A stretch of DNA of 64,000 nt from Porogramme epimiltina (taxonomy: Eukaryota; Basidiomycota; Agaricomycetes; Polyporales; Polyporaceae): contig FTLJ01000356.1 in NCBI GenBank assembly GCA_900155495.1, positions 1 to 64,000 on the forward strand, in the 5' to 3' direction. A program made the position numbers and the translations under genes. Shown here one piece after another: positions 24,366-36,087 of the stretch. Numbering within the stretch: the stretch's first letter is position 1; each line of letters begins with the position of its first letter. Under the pieces are notes generated by a model. It had not been told where the DNA came from. It worked only from the letters and a program-made list of their open reading frames with translations, and ran no database searches.

Positions 24366-24525
24366 CGGGCTTTTTTTTTAAGCCCGGGGCTTATTTTTTA
24401 AGCCCGGGGCTTATTTGGGCTTGGGGCTTATGGGGCTTGCTCGCGGCTTGCCCGTGGCTTGAAAATACATGTGCTTAATGAGGGCTTGGTATCGGGCTTA
24501 TTTTGGGCTTGGGCAAGCACTCGTA
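24366..24525. repeat. Palindromic AAGCCCGGGGCTT tandem repeats
   Basis: A cluster of short units built on GCCCGGGCTT and AAGCCCGGGGCTTATTT, each a near-palindrome, separated by T runs and degenerating into GGGCTTG copies. It is non-coding and able to fold into small hairpins. It lies just inside the left arm of the inverted repeat. Confidence 0.75.
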
Positions 24526-24684
24526 AAAGCCTAGTAACAAACATGGAATACAATATCCTACTACATTCTATAAACCTAGGTGTGCGCGAGGAGGGTGCGT
24601 ACGTATGCGGGGGCAGGGACTCAGATTCGGGTTCGGGCGTGCGCGCGAGATCGCAGGCAGATTGCGGGGCGCGGCGGGGTCGCA

Positions 24685-25552
24685 CTAATGCCCACGCGTC
24701 GATGTGCGGTCGGTTTCCCGCGAGGTGCGAAGTGCAGGGCGCGTGGTGGGAGGTGCGCCGGTCGTCGGTGTTGGTAGCGCGGGCGACGCGAACCCTGCCG
24801 TGGGCGAAGGCGCGAGCGGGGGGCGGTCGCGGTCGCAGCCAGGGGCCCGGAGACGCGCTGGCGGGGGCTGCTGCATCTTGTCGGCGAAGGTGGCGGTGGC
24901 GGAGATCACGCCGACTTGGTAGGGCGCGGTGGAGGGCATGGGGAGGGCGCGGGGGACAGAGGGTCGCGCAGACGACGCGGGCGACGTCGATGTCAACGAC
25001 GACATGGTCGACTCGGGAGTATCAGGCGTATCGGGGGTGTGGACCGATGACGAGACCGAGTACGGCGGGGCACCGGCGTGCACGGGCACCGGGGGTGGTA
25101 TGGGCTTCGGCGGCGACGTGGACGGGGGCTGCTGAGTCTTGCCGGCAAAGGCGGGGGTAGACGAGACCGCGCCGGGTTGGTACGGCGCGGTAGAGGGCAT
25201 GAGGGAGGGCGCAGGGGACGGGAGAACGTACGTGGGTTATGGCCCGTGGCCCTTGAAGTCACGGCGAACCTTCTGTTCGAATTCCTTCAACGCACTGGGC
25301 TCGGTACGAGCCCATCTCCCGCTCCATGTGGTTGATTTCTCGAAGAGAGGACGTGCCGAGTGCGACGAAGGTGTCGGGGGTGTGGAGCCGTGTACGATGG
25401 AGGGCGTACACGATGAAGTTGGCGATGGGCGGCGACGGGGCGGGGGGCACGGCCGTCGAGAGGGGAGGAGGGCCGGGACACGCAAACAAATGCGTGACAA
25501 ACGGCGCGCAGAGCTTTGCGGTGTCTTCATGGCCGTAGTGCGGATCCTGTTT
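24685..25552 (-). pseudogene. Decayed cyclin gene (fungal PHO80/Pcl-like cyclin box)
   Basis: Read downwards from 25552: YGHEDTAKLCAPFVTHLFAC and FIVYALHRTRLHTPDTFVAL match the start of a fungal cyclin box. The next block LREINHMEREMGSY belongs to the end of the box, so the central helices (roughly 45-50 residues by family comparison) are missing. The frame then shifts into EFEQKVRRDFKGHGP, the usual end of the domain. The Pro/Ser-rich tail follows in an open frame from 25200, with MPSTAPYQPG and, 264 bases on, MPSTAPYQVG, an internal tandem duplication. Cyclins of this group partner with Pho85-like kinases. With a deletion and a frame change the gene cannot make a normal cyclin. It lies inside the inverted-repeat segment. 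Confidence 0.65.
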
Positions 25553-25682
25553 GGAAGTGAGAAGGGGGATCGGGGAGGAGACGGTGGCGCTATACTCACC
25601 ACCACGGGGTACGCACTGGCGCCTGCGACAGGGAGGGGACATCTTCGACTGCCTCTTGAGGGGGCTCAGGTGGCGGGCGGTG

Positions 25683-25740
25683 GAGGGACCAGAGACGGCG
25701 GAGGGACCAAAGACGGCGGAGGGACTGCTTAGAGACGGCG
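25683..25740. repeat. Short tandem repeat, GACGGCGGAGGGACCAAA-like
   Basis: Three imperfect ~18-base copies of AGAGACGGCGGAGGGAC in a row, in a GC-rich stretch upstream of the decayed cyclin. No function is suggested. Confidence 0.6.
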
Positions 25741-27284
25741 GAAAGACGACAAGTCCGTAGGCGCCGAACTCGCCCGCGCGGTGCTTGCGCTGCCACGTCG
25801 CTTCGTCTCCCCCACCACCACCATCCCTCCGCGCCATCCGTAAGTTTCTCTTCCTTCCCTCCTCTTGCCAGCCACGCCCGAAACTGAGACCAACGCCGAC
25901 ACCGATGGGGCCCCCGCGAGTCGTGGAGGATCCCGCCCAGCAACGAGTCCACCTTCCATGCATGCTGGCCCGAGCGCGCCTTCGCCGCCCTACACGCTCG
26001 CTCGGTGGCCCCTCGGGGGGCTCCACGGGCTGATGGACTGCGCGGGCTCGCCCCGCCCGGGCGGCCCACACCATCGTCCGCTGCCCCCAACGCGGCTCGC
26101 GTCGAGCCTTTTTCGAGCCCCGCGCACTCCATGAACTAAACACGCCCGCCGCTGCCCCTTACGCACACGGCCCGAAGCCCCTCTGCGACGCTGCAGCTTG
26201 GACTAAGCCCACCCGCAGTGGCTTTCGTGCCCACCTCGGAGGACGAGATGAGGAGCATTGCGGACGACACAGCTCCGGCTCGAGATAGAAGATGGAAGCG
26301 GGTCTCGCACCCAAACGCCAGGTGCGCCCCATTCCCTCCAACCACACCACCACCCGTCCGACGCCCTCGCTCGCGGGCCGCTGCTACCCCAGCGGCCGTC
26401 TCCCGGCCGATGCATGTCTCAACGTCGGATGTCGACGTCGACGCGGGCATGTCGATCCGGCACCAGCGCTGTGCATTACCTGGACAATCATCTAGATGGC
26501 AGAGGCTCACCTCCCCATCTGCCCCGCCCCGCTGTCCTACCTCGTCCCCTGTACGTCCCTATCGTCGACCACCCTCCCATCTATTCCTGCTGACCGCCGC
26601 CCCCTCTACCATCCAACACGACACGCTGGAAGGCCCCTCCCCTCTCTTTCCTTACACAAGTGCTGGACATGCGGCTCGTGCACGCGCTCGTGCACGAAAG
26701 GTATGTCGTCTTCTTTCCGTCTGGCATGTGGAGTGAGGGGGGCAAGTGCGACGCACGCTGATGCGCGCTCCAATAGTGTCATGTCCTATTCTCGGCAGAA
26801 GGCAAGTAACCCTATTTATTCTCTCCGTTTTTGCTCATTGATCAGGCCTCCGTCGCCTGCACAATACCCAGCCAGGACGCGCCGCGAACCCAAAGGCCCT
26901 CCGAGTCCCTCTTCCGGCTACGACTGTGAATTCACGCTTGCCCACAGCCGCTACCGGGACGTCCGCGATAGGGACCGGGACGTCATCATGGGTGGTGCAC
27001 CCCCAATGTGTGTGCAATATGGGCCCGCATTGATAGCGGTTTTCGACATCCCTGTAGCCCATAGCCGCCCCAACTGTCCCTACCCTTGCCATTCCTCCTC
27101 ACATCAGCCCTTCATTCCTGATGTGTCTTTGTTGGCGTGTTGTGGAAAAGGCTGTAGCTGACGTGACGACAACAGAGGTAGGGACTGTCTAAGTGTCTAA
27201 CAGTGTGGGTAGCAGCAGTGTACAACCCGGGCCCAACGGTGATGGTGTGCTCCAGCTCCTCCTTACTAGCCCTGCTACCACCCA
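25741..27284. other. Interior of inverted-repeat segment, no gene recognised
   Basis: GC-rich sequence with long open frames on both strands (for example - strand 25553-26143) that show no family resemblance. It may contain the decayed 5' part of the cyclin gene. No transposase or reverse transcriptase motif is seen. Confidence 0.45.
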
Positions 27285-27598
27285 TCTGAAACACATACCA
27301 TGCCCTCCAGGGACCATCCCAGATCCCCCCACCACAGACCGTTTGCCCCTAGCTCCCTTCCTTCGAGCGTAATTCGTGTTCGACCGGTTTGGTGGCTGAG
27401 AAGGGCCAATTTTGTAAACTTGTCTGTTCGCGTCAAAATGGTATTGTGCCCTTCGCGTCGAAAGCAAGAGCCCAAAGCAAAAGAAATTGAGAGAAACAGA
27501 GGAGAACCAAGAGAGATATCGTTGTTGCGAGTTCGGGGGCCCGAGGGCGCGAAATCACGAAAATTGGCGCCGCGACAAGCCTCGTGCGAACAGCAATA
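27285..27598 (-). repeat. Inverted repeat, right arm
   Basis: Reverse complement begins ATTGCTGTTCGCACGAGGC and follows the left arm with scattered substitutions and small indels, fading after the GGGTGG word. Together the arms bound about 3.7 kb. No target-site duplication is visible at the outer edges. Confidence 0.8.
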
Positions 27599-29462
27599 AG
27601 TGGCTGCTTTGGCTCGCAGAAGCAACGTTGACGTCTCTGCCCACCTCATGAGGGCGCGCAAGTCCACGACCGAGTCGTGGGCTCCCGTAGAGCGCGATTA
27701 AAGATACCCCCCTCGTCACTCCACCGAAACTTCCGTGGCAGGTCAATATACCCTTCCGCCTCGCCACGCTCGGCGCTAGGTCGCCGACAAGCCTATAAAA
27801 TGGCCCCGTTCCTTCTTCGCCCGCGTGCCTCGGGCCCTTCATTTTAACTTATTACCCTTGCGTTTCGACCAAACATGTACCATTAGTATCGGGTATACAG
27901 CGCCGTTGGCGACGATTTCTCAGATAGTTGCGGGCAGGCGGCGGGTATTGGAAGATCTCCGACCGTCCGTTGATCATGAGCGCGAGCGGTTTGCGCCACC
28001 GTACGCGACGTCAAGCTGTGTTTTCACGACGAGCGGGGGGCGGTGGTGATCAACGCGGCGTCTACGTCCCCAAGAGTGCATAAATTGGTGGGCGCGCGAT
28101 GCACATAGAAGTCTGGGCCGTATGTTACTAGCCAGTTTCACCCCCTTGATGATGTTCCTTCTGCGTCTGGACCTCTACATTCTTCGGGTGAAAGTCCAGA
28201 TGCGAGCCGGTCACTAGCGTTCCGCCCACAACGATTGTTGGTCTACCAACTTGACATTCGTATCACTGTTCGTCGACCAGCGGTGGTGTGGCCTGGACTT
28301 ATCTAGAGAGAGCGCTAACGGCCCCAGCATGTATAACTTTACTGCGGACGGGTCTGAGCACCAGAGCGTCTCGAAACATACATATGTTCCGTCATCGCGC
28401 CTGGGAGTATGTCAGTGGTGACGAAAGTGGCGGTCGCAGAATGATGCTAGCACCAAGAATCCACTCATTTGGTCTTTGCTCTTCGTTCTCACCGCCAGAT
28501 ATGTGGCGCTCGCTCTTCTTCTGACGTACATGGCGTAGCAGTTCTGTACACCGGGCTGGTTGGTGACGTGTGTGGTGCTCAACATAATGCACTTCGTAGG
28601 TCTTATCGTACGTCATTGATGTAGAGACTTTCTATATTTACTCGATGCAATTGTGTACGCAGGACCTGCCAATATGTATTTATACCCAGAGCGTTCCCCG
28701 TTCATTCTCCGGTGGGGCTGTGCGGATACGGAGCCATGTGTTCGACAGGTTTAGTAGGCGGAACTCTGACATACCGGGGACATGGGGGAGCTTCTCGGCT
28801 GCATCCTCTCTATGTGCAAGTTCGGGCTGTGTGCAGCAACGTGCGTTCCTCCTCGCCCGATGCGCCCCTGAAAACCGAACCGCTCGAGAAACACATCGGG
28901 GGCTCAGAACAAGAGCGACATTAATAAAATAGAGGTTATAAACAATTTACCAGGAAGTATGAGGCGCGTGACTCCTCACGACTGTATCAAAAGTGCTATG
29001 AAGCGTCGTGTGGGAAATGAGGTGGCAGTCAAGGTCCAGGGATGCTTTGGAAATGCCATCGCGAGTCGCTAATCCCACGTGACACAGAGACACTGGCGTC
29101 TATGTTTCTATATTGGGCACAGATAGCCGCGTGCTGTGGCTCCGAGAGTCTTCTCGTCTCGCTCGTCCTCGTTTCCTAAATATTTAGCGATCATTCTTCG
29201 CTCTGCTGATCTTGTCCGCCAGCATCTCGCCCTGTTGTGTGCTGCGAGCCTTAGTGTCCCCCTCTCGAGACATGTACATAAATGGGCTACGTGGGGAGTT
29301 GCACCTCGGTCCAAGTTCGCAGTTGGAGAGCCTCGGGATCGTCCCTACTCCGGCTATCTGCCTCCCTCCCCGCACCTTTTACACCCACGAAACATTACGA
29401 CCTTTATATCTTCTCCGCTTTTTGAGAGATCACATTACCCTCTATTCCACCACCGCGGCCCA
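27599..29462. other. Intergenic region upstream of AA14 copy 2
   Basis: 1.86 kb without recognisable coding sequence; it should include the promoter of the second AA14 gene. Open frames at 28645-28932 and 29136-29588 look like chance or overlap the first AA14 exon. Confidence 0.45.
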
Positions 29463-30827
29463 ATGGCTTCGTCCGCCGTGCTCTCTATGTCCGCCGCTCT
29501 CGTTGCCATTGTGGCTTCGCTTCCCATGGCGTATGCTCACATAGGTAAGCCACTTCTATTATCTTTCCTACCACCTCTAACGCGGTGACGATTTTGGATC
29601 CAGCATTTTGGCATCCTTCCATGTACGGCTTCAACGTCACGATCGACACGTTTCCTTACGACAATCGTCCTGTTGCGCCTCTGCAAGACATGCCGTTCGA
29701 CCAGTGGTGGATGCACGGTCACATCGACTACCCTCCACACCCGGAAGATATATTTGAGCTGCCAGCGGGGCAAGCGGCAACAACGCAGCTTGCATGCAAT
29801 AAGGGCCTCACCACCTTCTGGGCGTCGTCTGAGTCGGGAGCCGACATTCAAGCAGGCGACAACCCGTGTACGGATAGCGACGGAAGTTTTCCGAGCGGGC
29901 CGATGCATACAACAGGGTTTAGCGATCTCAAGGGCTGTGCGCTCGCGATTGCGTACGAGAGCGACGTGCACGCAGTCCAACCCGAGGATTTTACGGTGTT
30001 CAGCATCAACCAGACGTGCGTGTGGTCGCGGTTCACTGACTTCCAGGTTCCTGCGAGAATGCCGCCGTGTCCGTCGGGCGGATGCCACTGCTCGTTCTTC
30101 TGGATTCATTCGGTGAGTATTTGCTTTCTTCGGCTCATCTGCAGTCATATTCATTCCGGAAACCACTTTCCATAGCCTGATTCTGGGAGCGAGCAGAGTA
30201 TGTTCTTACGCGCGATACCTTGCGTTCCATCAATTGACCCTTCGATTCCAGTTTATATGAATGCCTTCAAGTGCAATATTACGGGGTCGACGTCCGACGT
30301 CCCGCTCGCCAAGCCTAAGGTTGCTCGCCGTTGTGGTGCAGACCCCCTCTTCGGCAAATCCCAGGCAGTTCCGGGCAATTGTACGTATGGCGCCAAGCAG
30401 CCCCTCTACTGGCTTCAGACTCAAGGCAACAATGTACGCTCCATATTCCTCGAGTCCCCTCAGCACACGACGTCAGAGCCTGACCCAATCGCACCAGATC
30501 TTCGAAGGGTACTACGCGCCGCCATTCTACACAGATCTCTACAACTTTCTCGACGGCGCTCAGAATGACATCTTCGAAGACTCGTACCCTAACGGCATAC
30601 CGAACCCGAGTCCGCAGCAGACTCTGGTGCCGACTCCTATATTCGACTCATTGTTTACGTTTGCCACCGACGTTCCGATGCTATCGGTATCTGTGGGCTC
30701 TGTCTCGCCCTCAATTTCGGTCTCGAGCACTGTCTCTCGCCGACCGCGCCTTAGCCAGCCCCGCAGTGAGAAAGCCTGGCGTCAGCTCGCGAGGAAGCTC
30801 CTCGAGAAGATGAAAGTTACACGGTGA
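29463..30827 (+). CDS. AA14 lytic polysaccharide monooxygenase, copy 2
   Basis: Paralogue of the gene at 22282, same strand, with identical intron positions. The ATG at 29463 gives a signal peptide ending PMAYA, so His is again the first mature residue. A standard intron (GTAAGC...CCAG) interrupts after HI and joins to [17 protein letters not shown]. Further motifs are [37 protein letters not shown] (second His), [10 protein letters not shown] and IYMNAFKCNITG (axial Tyr). The catalytic part is very like copy 1, but the tail after EDSYPNGIPNPSP is short and lacks the Ser/Thr repeats. It ends in a basic stretch KLLEKMKVTR. The TGA lies in ACGGTGAGTA, a perfect donor word, so a further 3' exon cannot be excluded. 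Confidence 0.92.
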
Positions 30828-31158
30828 GTAATGTAGCGGAATTATCCGATATGTGAGCTACGAGCTGATAGCTTCTCTGCTCGGACACGATGTAGCAATG
30901 CCGGTGACCCACAGGGTCACTTCACGACACCCCGTCAATCGGGCGCAGAGTCATGTACGCCGTCGGAACGTGATCAGCAGTGATGATGTCCGCTCCCTTA
31001 TCTTGCGTCAGGTCTCCTATCCTTAGTTGAACATTGGACTCGTTGTAGCCTACATCTTGTAACGTTGTTGTTCGTAACATTACATCCGTACTGCAATATA
31101 CACGTAGCGTACACTCTTCTTTATGCTCGAACTTCCTGATCCTTTGTCCTATCGCCTT
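30828..31158. other. Intergenic, convergent 3' ends
   Basis: Between AA14 copy 2 (+) and the first medium-chain reductase (-). If the GTGAGT at the AA14 end is a donor, an extra exon of about 75 bases from about 30896 to a TGA near 30983 would be possible. No other feature is seen. Confidence 0.4.
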
Positions 31159-32729
31159 TCACTCTTCCGCGACGATCACGACGCACTTGCCAAAGTTCGC
31201 ACCGGTCTGGACGTCGAGGATGGCCTGCCCGGCGCGCTCGAGCCCTTGCACGCGATATTCGTTGTACTTGAGCTCCCCCGAGGCGACCCGGGCGGGAACC
31301 GTGGCGTAGAACTCGTCCTCGTATTTGTGGCGGAGGAAGCTGACAACGAACCCGTGGATATGAAGGCGCTTCGTGATGATTTGGAAGAGGTTCTTCACGG
31401 GGTGGGGCTCGTTGTTGTAGCCTGAGATCATGCCACATTCCTGTAAAACATGGTGCCGCTATTAGTTCCTGAGAGTATGAGCATCGAGAGGTCCAGCTTA
31501 CGATAAAACGAGCTTCCGGTGCGGCAACTTCGATGGCAGCCTCGAGGGTCGAACCTCCGACGTTATCCCAATAGCTATCAGGGAGCAGTGATCAGAGTTT
31601 AGACGAATGGATAAACGAGAGAACGAACATATTGATGGGCCCTTCGTTGCCGAGGACCTTCTCCTGCTTCACCGTCTTGTAGTTGTAGGATACATCTGCA
31701 CCCAAAGATGACACGAACGCAACCTTCTCGTCGGAGCCCGATGAGCCAATGACCTTCAAGCCTTCTGCCTTGGCGATCTGGACCACGGTCCTAAAATGGA
31801 ACGGCATAAGTCTCAATCTATGTACATCGCAGGTGTGACAACTTACGCGCCAACAGGTCCCGCGGCAGTAGAAACGAAAACGACGTCACCCTGTCAAGAT
31901 GATCATAAGTACTCTCGATGCCAAATCGACAACAAATGGCTGTCGCCCTCGTCTACCTTCTGAGGGTTGGCGTACTCTTTCCAAGCGTAATAGGCCGTTT
32001 GACCTTATTTGATTTGTGTTGGTCCGAGTTGTCTCCACTGGCATTATTGTTGGGCTACTCACCTGGCATGCCGCAGACGCCGACGTACACAGACCATGGG
32101 AGTTTCTCTTTATTTTCAAGCAGGCGGTAAGGCTGTGCGTTCTTGAGAAGGGCGTATTGCTGGAAAGCTAACAGACCGGTAAAACCAACGTATTGAGTTA
32201 ACAGCCGTCGTGCCTGATAACAGATTTGTACACACGCAGGATGCCGTAGATGTGGTCGCCTTCTTGGAACGTGGTGTTCTCAGACCGCAGCACCACCGCA
32301 ACGCCGAAGTTCTCGATACTGTTTAGACGATTAGGATAAGGGTAAGCATGTACGGATACGTCCCAGAGACTTACGGTTGGCCGATAGTGAATGGGTTCTA
32401 CCACGGGCGATTAGTGAGAGTTCAGGGACGGGAAACAACCGAATCACTCACGTTGTAGCTAGCCTTGGACGGGTGGCGCATGCGGCCACGCAAATATGGG
32501 TCGATAGAGAGAACGAGGGTCTTTACAAGAAAACCCCCGTCAAGAGGCGCGGCGTCGAGATCGATTTTCTCCGATTCATCAAGGACTGTCGTTTTTCCGG
32601 GCTCGGGAAGACCTAATTTAAACATCCGTTGCGTGTTAGTTTCAATGTACGGGGATCGTAAGGGGGACCCAATGACTAGCCTGCCGGGACGTCGTTGAAA
32701 AGAACACGTTCGTTGGTCACTGGAGCCAT
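31159..32729 (-). CDS. NADP-dependent medium-chain reductase (LTB4 12-hydroxydehydrogenase-like), copy 1
   Basis: Zinc-independent medium-chain dehydrogenase/reductase that reduces alpha,beta-unsaturated carbonyls with NADPH. The ATG at 32729 gives MAPVTNERVLFNDVP, spliced to GLPEPGKTTVLDESEKIDL. Then come LVLSIDPYLRGRMRHPS, IENFGVAVVLRSEN, LPWSVYVGVCGMPGQTAYYAW, the nucleotide-binding GDVVFVSTAAGPVGATVVQI, GLKVIGSSGSDEKVAF, YWDNVGGSTLEAA, ECGMISGYNN and GANFGKCVVIVAEE at the end. About seven introns of 45-60 bases are consistent in phase. The core pattern AAGPVG replaces the family's more common ASGAVG. A TATATAA on the coding strand lies at 32868-32874. It is tandem with a close paralogue upstream. 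Confidence 0.9.
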
Positions 32730-32867
32730 GCCTGGTGACAGTGATATGCTACTTGTGGGAAGTGAGTGTCAAGATGTTCGTTTTGTGAGCTATGACGTCG
32801 CGCTGTGACTTGGACAGTCAGGTCGAAGCGTGTGGAAGACTGAGTAGTATTCTCACCTCCTGACTCC

Positions 32868-32874
32868 TTATATA
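32868..32874 (-). promoter_or_regulatory. TATA box of reductase copy 1
   Basis: TATATAA on the coding strand about 140 bases before the ATG at 32729. Confidence 0.5.
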
Positions 32875-33854
32875 CCCCCATGGGACTTCCGCGACCGACC
32901 CTAGAATGGCGTGGAACCTGCACCGGCATGCGACATTCGGGCAAGGCTGTAAGCAATCGGAATTTAACACCTTAGTCAGCTCTCTGCACACGTGATGGTG
33001 CAGTGGTTCGTTTAGAACTTGATGCTGATAGTGGTTTATTCGTGCACATGGAGACTTGAGAAGAGAAGCCGCTGACGGTGCTGTGGTCAATTTCGAATCG
33101 CCATACCCGTATTGAAGCACGACAGGTCTCTTAGTCATCCGTTCGCTTAAGAAGAACTTCTTCAAGTCACTAATCGCGGACTCGTTAGCTAGAGCCCGCT
33201 GCTCGGAGTTACGAATGTCGCCGAGGCTTGTCGGTGCCAAGAGACAGCCCGAGTACATGCATGTCTGGGCAGACGTCCCAACTCTAGACGGTGCGTGGTA
33301 AGACGTCGCTCACGAGCTCATCCCTATCGAAGTCCACAGTTAGTACCTGGATGATTCTATGGCAGTAAACAGCGAATCTTCACTTTTGTGGAGCATCTCT
33401 ACGCACTACCGACGTCTTGAACTTCCGTGACGATACCAAGGTATTACACGACTGCAGAACGCCAAGACAAGGGGAGTTGAAGAGATTTTCTTTGTAAGGA
33501 CGGGCAATGGTACTCTGGTTGAGTACGCCATGCTCCTCAGGAGGATCCAGCGCAGCCTCATCATAGATTTCTGCGGGACAAGGTCGGCCCTTCACATGCG
33601 AATGGTAGCGGCCGAGCCGAAACATGACAGGTTGCCAAGCTTCCAGTTGCTGGAATAGAGCACGAGGAGTATATCGAGCCGCAACTATCGAGGGCCGGAA
33701 GGTAAAGTGTGCGAGACTTAACATTCGTATAAAATACATTTGTTGTTGCATCTGGTAGAAGAAACTACGTCCACATCAACATTGAGCCTGCGGGCAATAA
33801 AACACATATGCAAAGCTCACCCAATCCCTTGAACCCCCCTACGCTTGACCCCAT
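32875..33854. other. Intergenic between the two reductase genes
   Basis: About 1 kb. Two minus-strand open frames (32818-33258 and 33380-33751) are present, but neither resembles a known family nor shows a start and splice pattern I trust. Left without a gene call. Confidence 0.4.
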
Positions 33855-35376
33855 TCACTCCTCCGCCACGACAACAACACACTTACCAAAGTTGACGCCG
33901 GTCTGGACGTCGAGAATTGCGTGGCCGGCGCGCTCGAGACCCTGCACGAGGTACTCGTTGTACTTGATCTCGCCCGCGGCGACGCGCGCGGGGAACGTCG
34001 CGTAGAACTCGGCCGCGTACTTGGCCTGGAACTCGTTCACGAGGAAGCCGTGGATGTGCAGCTGCTTCGAGATGATGTTGACCAGGTTCGAGATCGGGTG
34101 CGGCGCGCTGTTGTAGCCCGAGATCATGCCGCACTCCTGTAGTGGCAAAGTGAAGGGGGGGGGAGTTGTCAGCAGGGATTGCAGGAGGCAGGAGACGATG
34201 AGCTTACTATGAAGCGCGCGCCAGAGGCTGCGGCGTCAAGGGCCGCCTCGAGGGTCGTACCGCCGACGTTGTCCCAGTAGCTGAGAAAGGAGAAGTTAGG
34301 GTAAGCCTTTGAAAGAAGAAGCCGGGCCACATACACGTTGATAGGGCCCTCGTTCTCGAGCACCTTCCTCGTGTTAACGGTTTTGTAGTTGAAAGACACG
34401 TCGGCACCGAGAGACGACGCGAAGGCAGCCTTCTCGTCAGAGCCGGAGGATGCGATAACCTTCAGGCCCTCGGCTTTGGCAATCTGCACAACGGTACTGG
34501 GCGAGCACAAGGTCAGCTCTAAGGCGAGCCGCACACAGTACCATGACGTACGCTCCGACCGGTCCCGCAGCGGTGGTCACAAAGACGGTGTCGCCCTATC
34601 ACGAGACTGTTAATTATAACCCTACGAATATGTCGTGCGAGTGAGGCGCACCTTCTTTGAGTTTGCGAACTCTTTCCATGCGTAAAACGCAGTCTGGCCG
34701 GGCATGCCGCAGACGCCGACGTATGCAGACCAAGGGAGGTTTTCCTTGTTCTCGAGGACGCGGTACATCTGAGTGATCTTCAGGACCGCGTACTGCTGGA
34801 AGGCTGTAAAACTCGTCAGTCCATTGCAGTGGCAGCTGAAGCGCTCAGGGAGCTCGGATAAAGCCTACGATAGAAGCCGTAGAGGTGATCGCCCTCCTTG
34901 AAAGCTGGGTTTTCGGAGCGCAGTACGACGGCGACGCCGTGACCTTGCAGACTAAGAGATCAGAGTCAGCTTTAGGAACGTAAAACCTACGGAGATATTA
35001 GGAAGCTTACGGCTCGCCGATCGCAAATGGAGCCTACATATGCGCAGAAACGAAGACGGTAAGCCTCCCAAACGGCGAGCCGAAGGGGAAAGACCCTTAC
35101 GGAGTAGCTCGATTTGGAAGGCGCACGCATACGACCACGCATATAGGGATCGACGGAGAGGACGAGGACCCTGACGAGGAACCCGCCCTCAAGGGGGACC
35201 GCCTCGAGATCGATGGTCTGCGAGTCGTCGTACACGGTTGTCTTTCCGGGCTCAGGAAGACCTAGCGTTGGGAGAATAGATTATGACGTCAGTCAGAATT
35301 TGTCGGTCGTTGAGAAAACTGACTTACCAGTGGGGACCTCGTTAAAGAGGAGACGGCCGTTAGTGACGGGAGCCAT
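33855..35376 (-). CDS. NADP-dependent medium-chain reductase, copy 2
   Basis: Tandem paralogue of the gene at 31159-32729, with the same intron layout. The ATG at 35376 gives MAPVTNGRLLFNEVPT, then GLPEPGKTTVYDDSQTIDL, LVLSVDPYMRGRMRAPSKSS, LPWSAYVGVCGMPGQTAFYA, GDTVFVTTAAGPVGA, VVQIAKAEGLKVIASSGSDE, YWDNVGGTTLEAALDAA, ECGMISGYNSAPHP and GVNFGKCVVVVAEE. All cofactor-binding blocks are kept, so the protein should be active. The strand-level codon use is more GC-rich at third positions than in copy 1, suggesting different expression or age. A TATATAA lies 108 bases before the ATG. Confidence 0.9.
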
Positions 35377-35483
35377 GGTAGTTGCGTTTATGCGGTGGTG
35401 GAGAGGCCGTTATCTGGAGCTGGGGAAGAGGTGATTGAGCTACTTAAGGGGGAATGAGTGGCAAGCGCAAATGGACAACGGGG

Positions 35484-35490
35484 TTATATA
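35484..35490 (-). promoter_or_regulatory. TATA box of reductase copy 2
   Basis: TATATAA on the coding strand, 108 bases upstream of the ATG at 35376. Confidence 0.5.
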
Positions 35491-36087
35491 CTCTGGCTGA
35501 GCGGCAACTTCCCGGCGACAGGCGCAGTGAGAGTTCCAGCTGGTGGCGGACGTCGCAGCGACGCAGCCTGCCGAGCCCTGTCCCATCCTGCTCTTCTGTC
35601 CGCTGTGTGGAGGGCCGAGGGCGGCTTGGTCAGGACCTGGGACAACCGGGTACATCGCGTCCCGGCGCCGGGACGGATACGTAAGCAAGGTATTTTGCGG
35701 TATCGGAGACCAGCTTCCAGCGACCTCGAGCTCGTGGCGAAGGGACTGGGGAGGATGCGCACGCGTGACGGGACGCGGAGAAATTGAGAGCGCGACGGGT
35801 TTCTCTGGGGTGGGAGAAACATCTCCCGCGGCGTCAAGATGCGGCCGCGGGCGTCCACGCGATCGCTACTCGAGGGGGTGCACCTTGATGCCTACAACCG
35901 CTTTCAACCACTTGCTTGTCATACATTCGCCTTGGCGCCACGGAAAGACATGAATTATGACGTTCTGTGCGTATCGGTATGCTTTCTGTCCAGTGTGTAT
36001 TGGTACATAAGCAGCGGCAACAACTACACAGTGCATGTCCAAGACTCAAGAATGCGGTAGCATTATACTAACACATACATTACACGA
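35491..36087. other. Intergenic region
   Basis: Upstream region of reductase copy 2 and 3' flank of the DUF1295 gene. No gene seen. Confidence 0.4.

Noticed and set aside
25553..26143. Long minus-strand open frame upstream of the decayed cyclin
   Set aside because: Low-complexity Arg/Gly/Ser text shared by all frames of this GC-rich stretch; no domain seen. It could hold remains of the cyclin 5' end but cannot be shown to.
23868..27598. Inverted-repeat segment as a complete autonomous transposon
   Set aside because: No transposase, DDE/D, reverse transcriptase or helicase motif was found between the arms, and no target-site duplication at the ends.
33380..33751. 123-codon minus-strand open frame between the two reductases
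   Set aside because: No recognisable family and no supporting promoter or splice pattern; a lineage-specific gene cannot be excluded.
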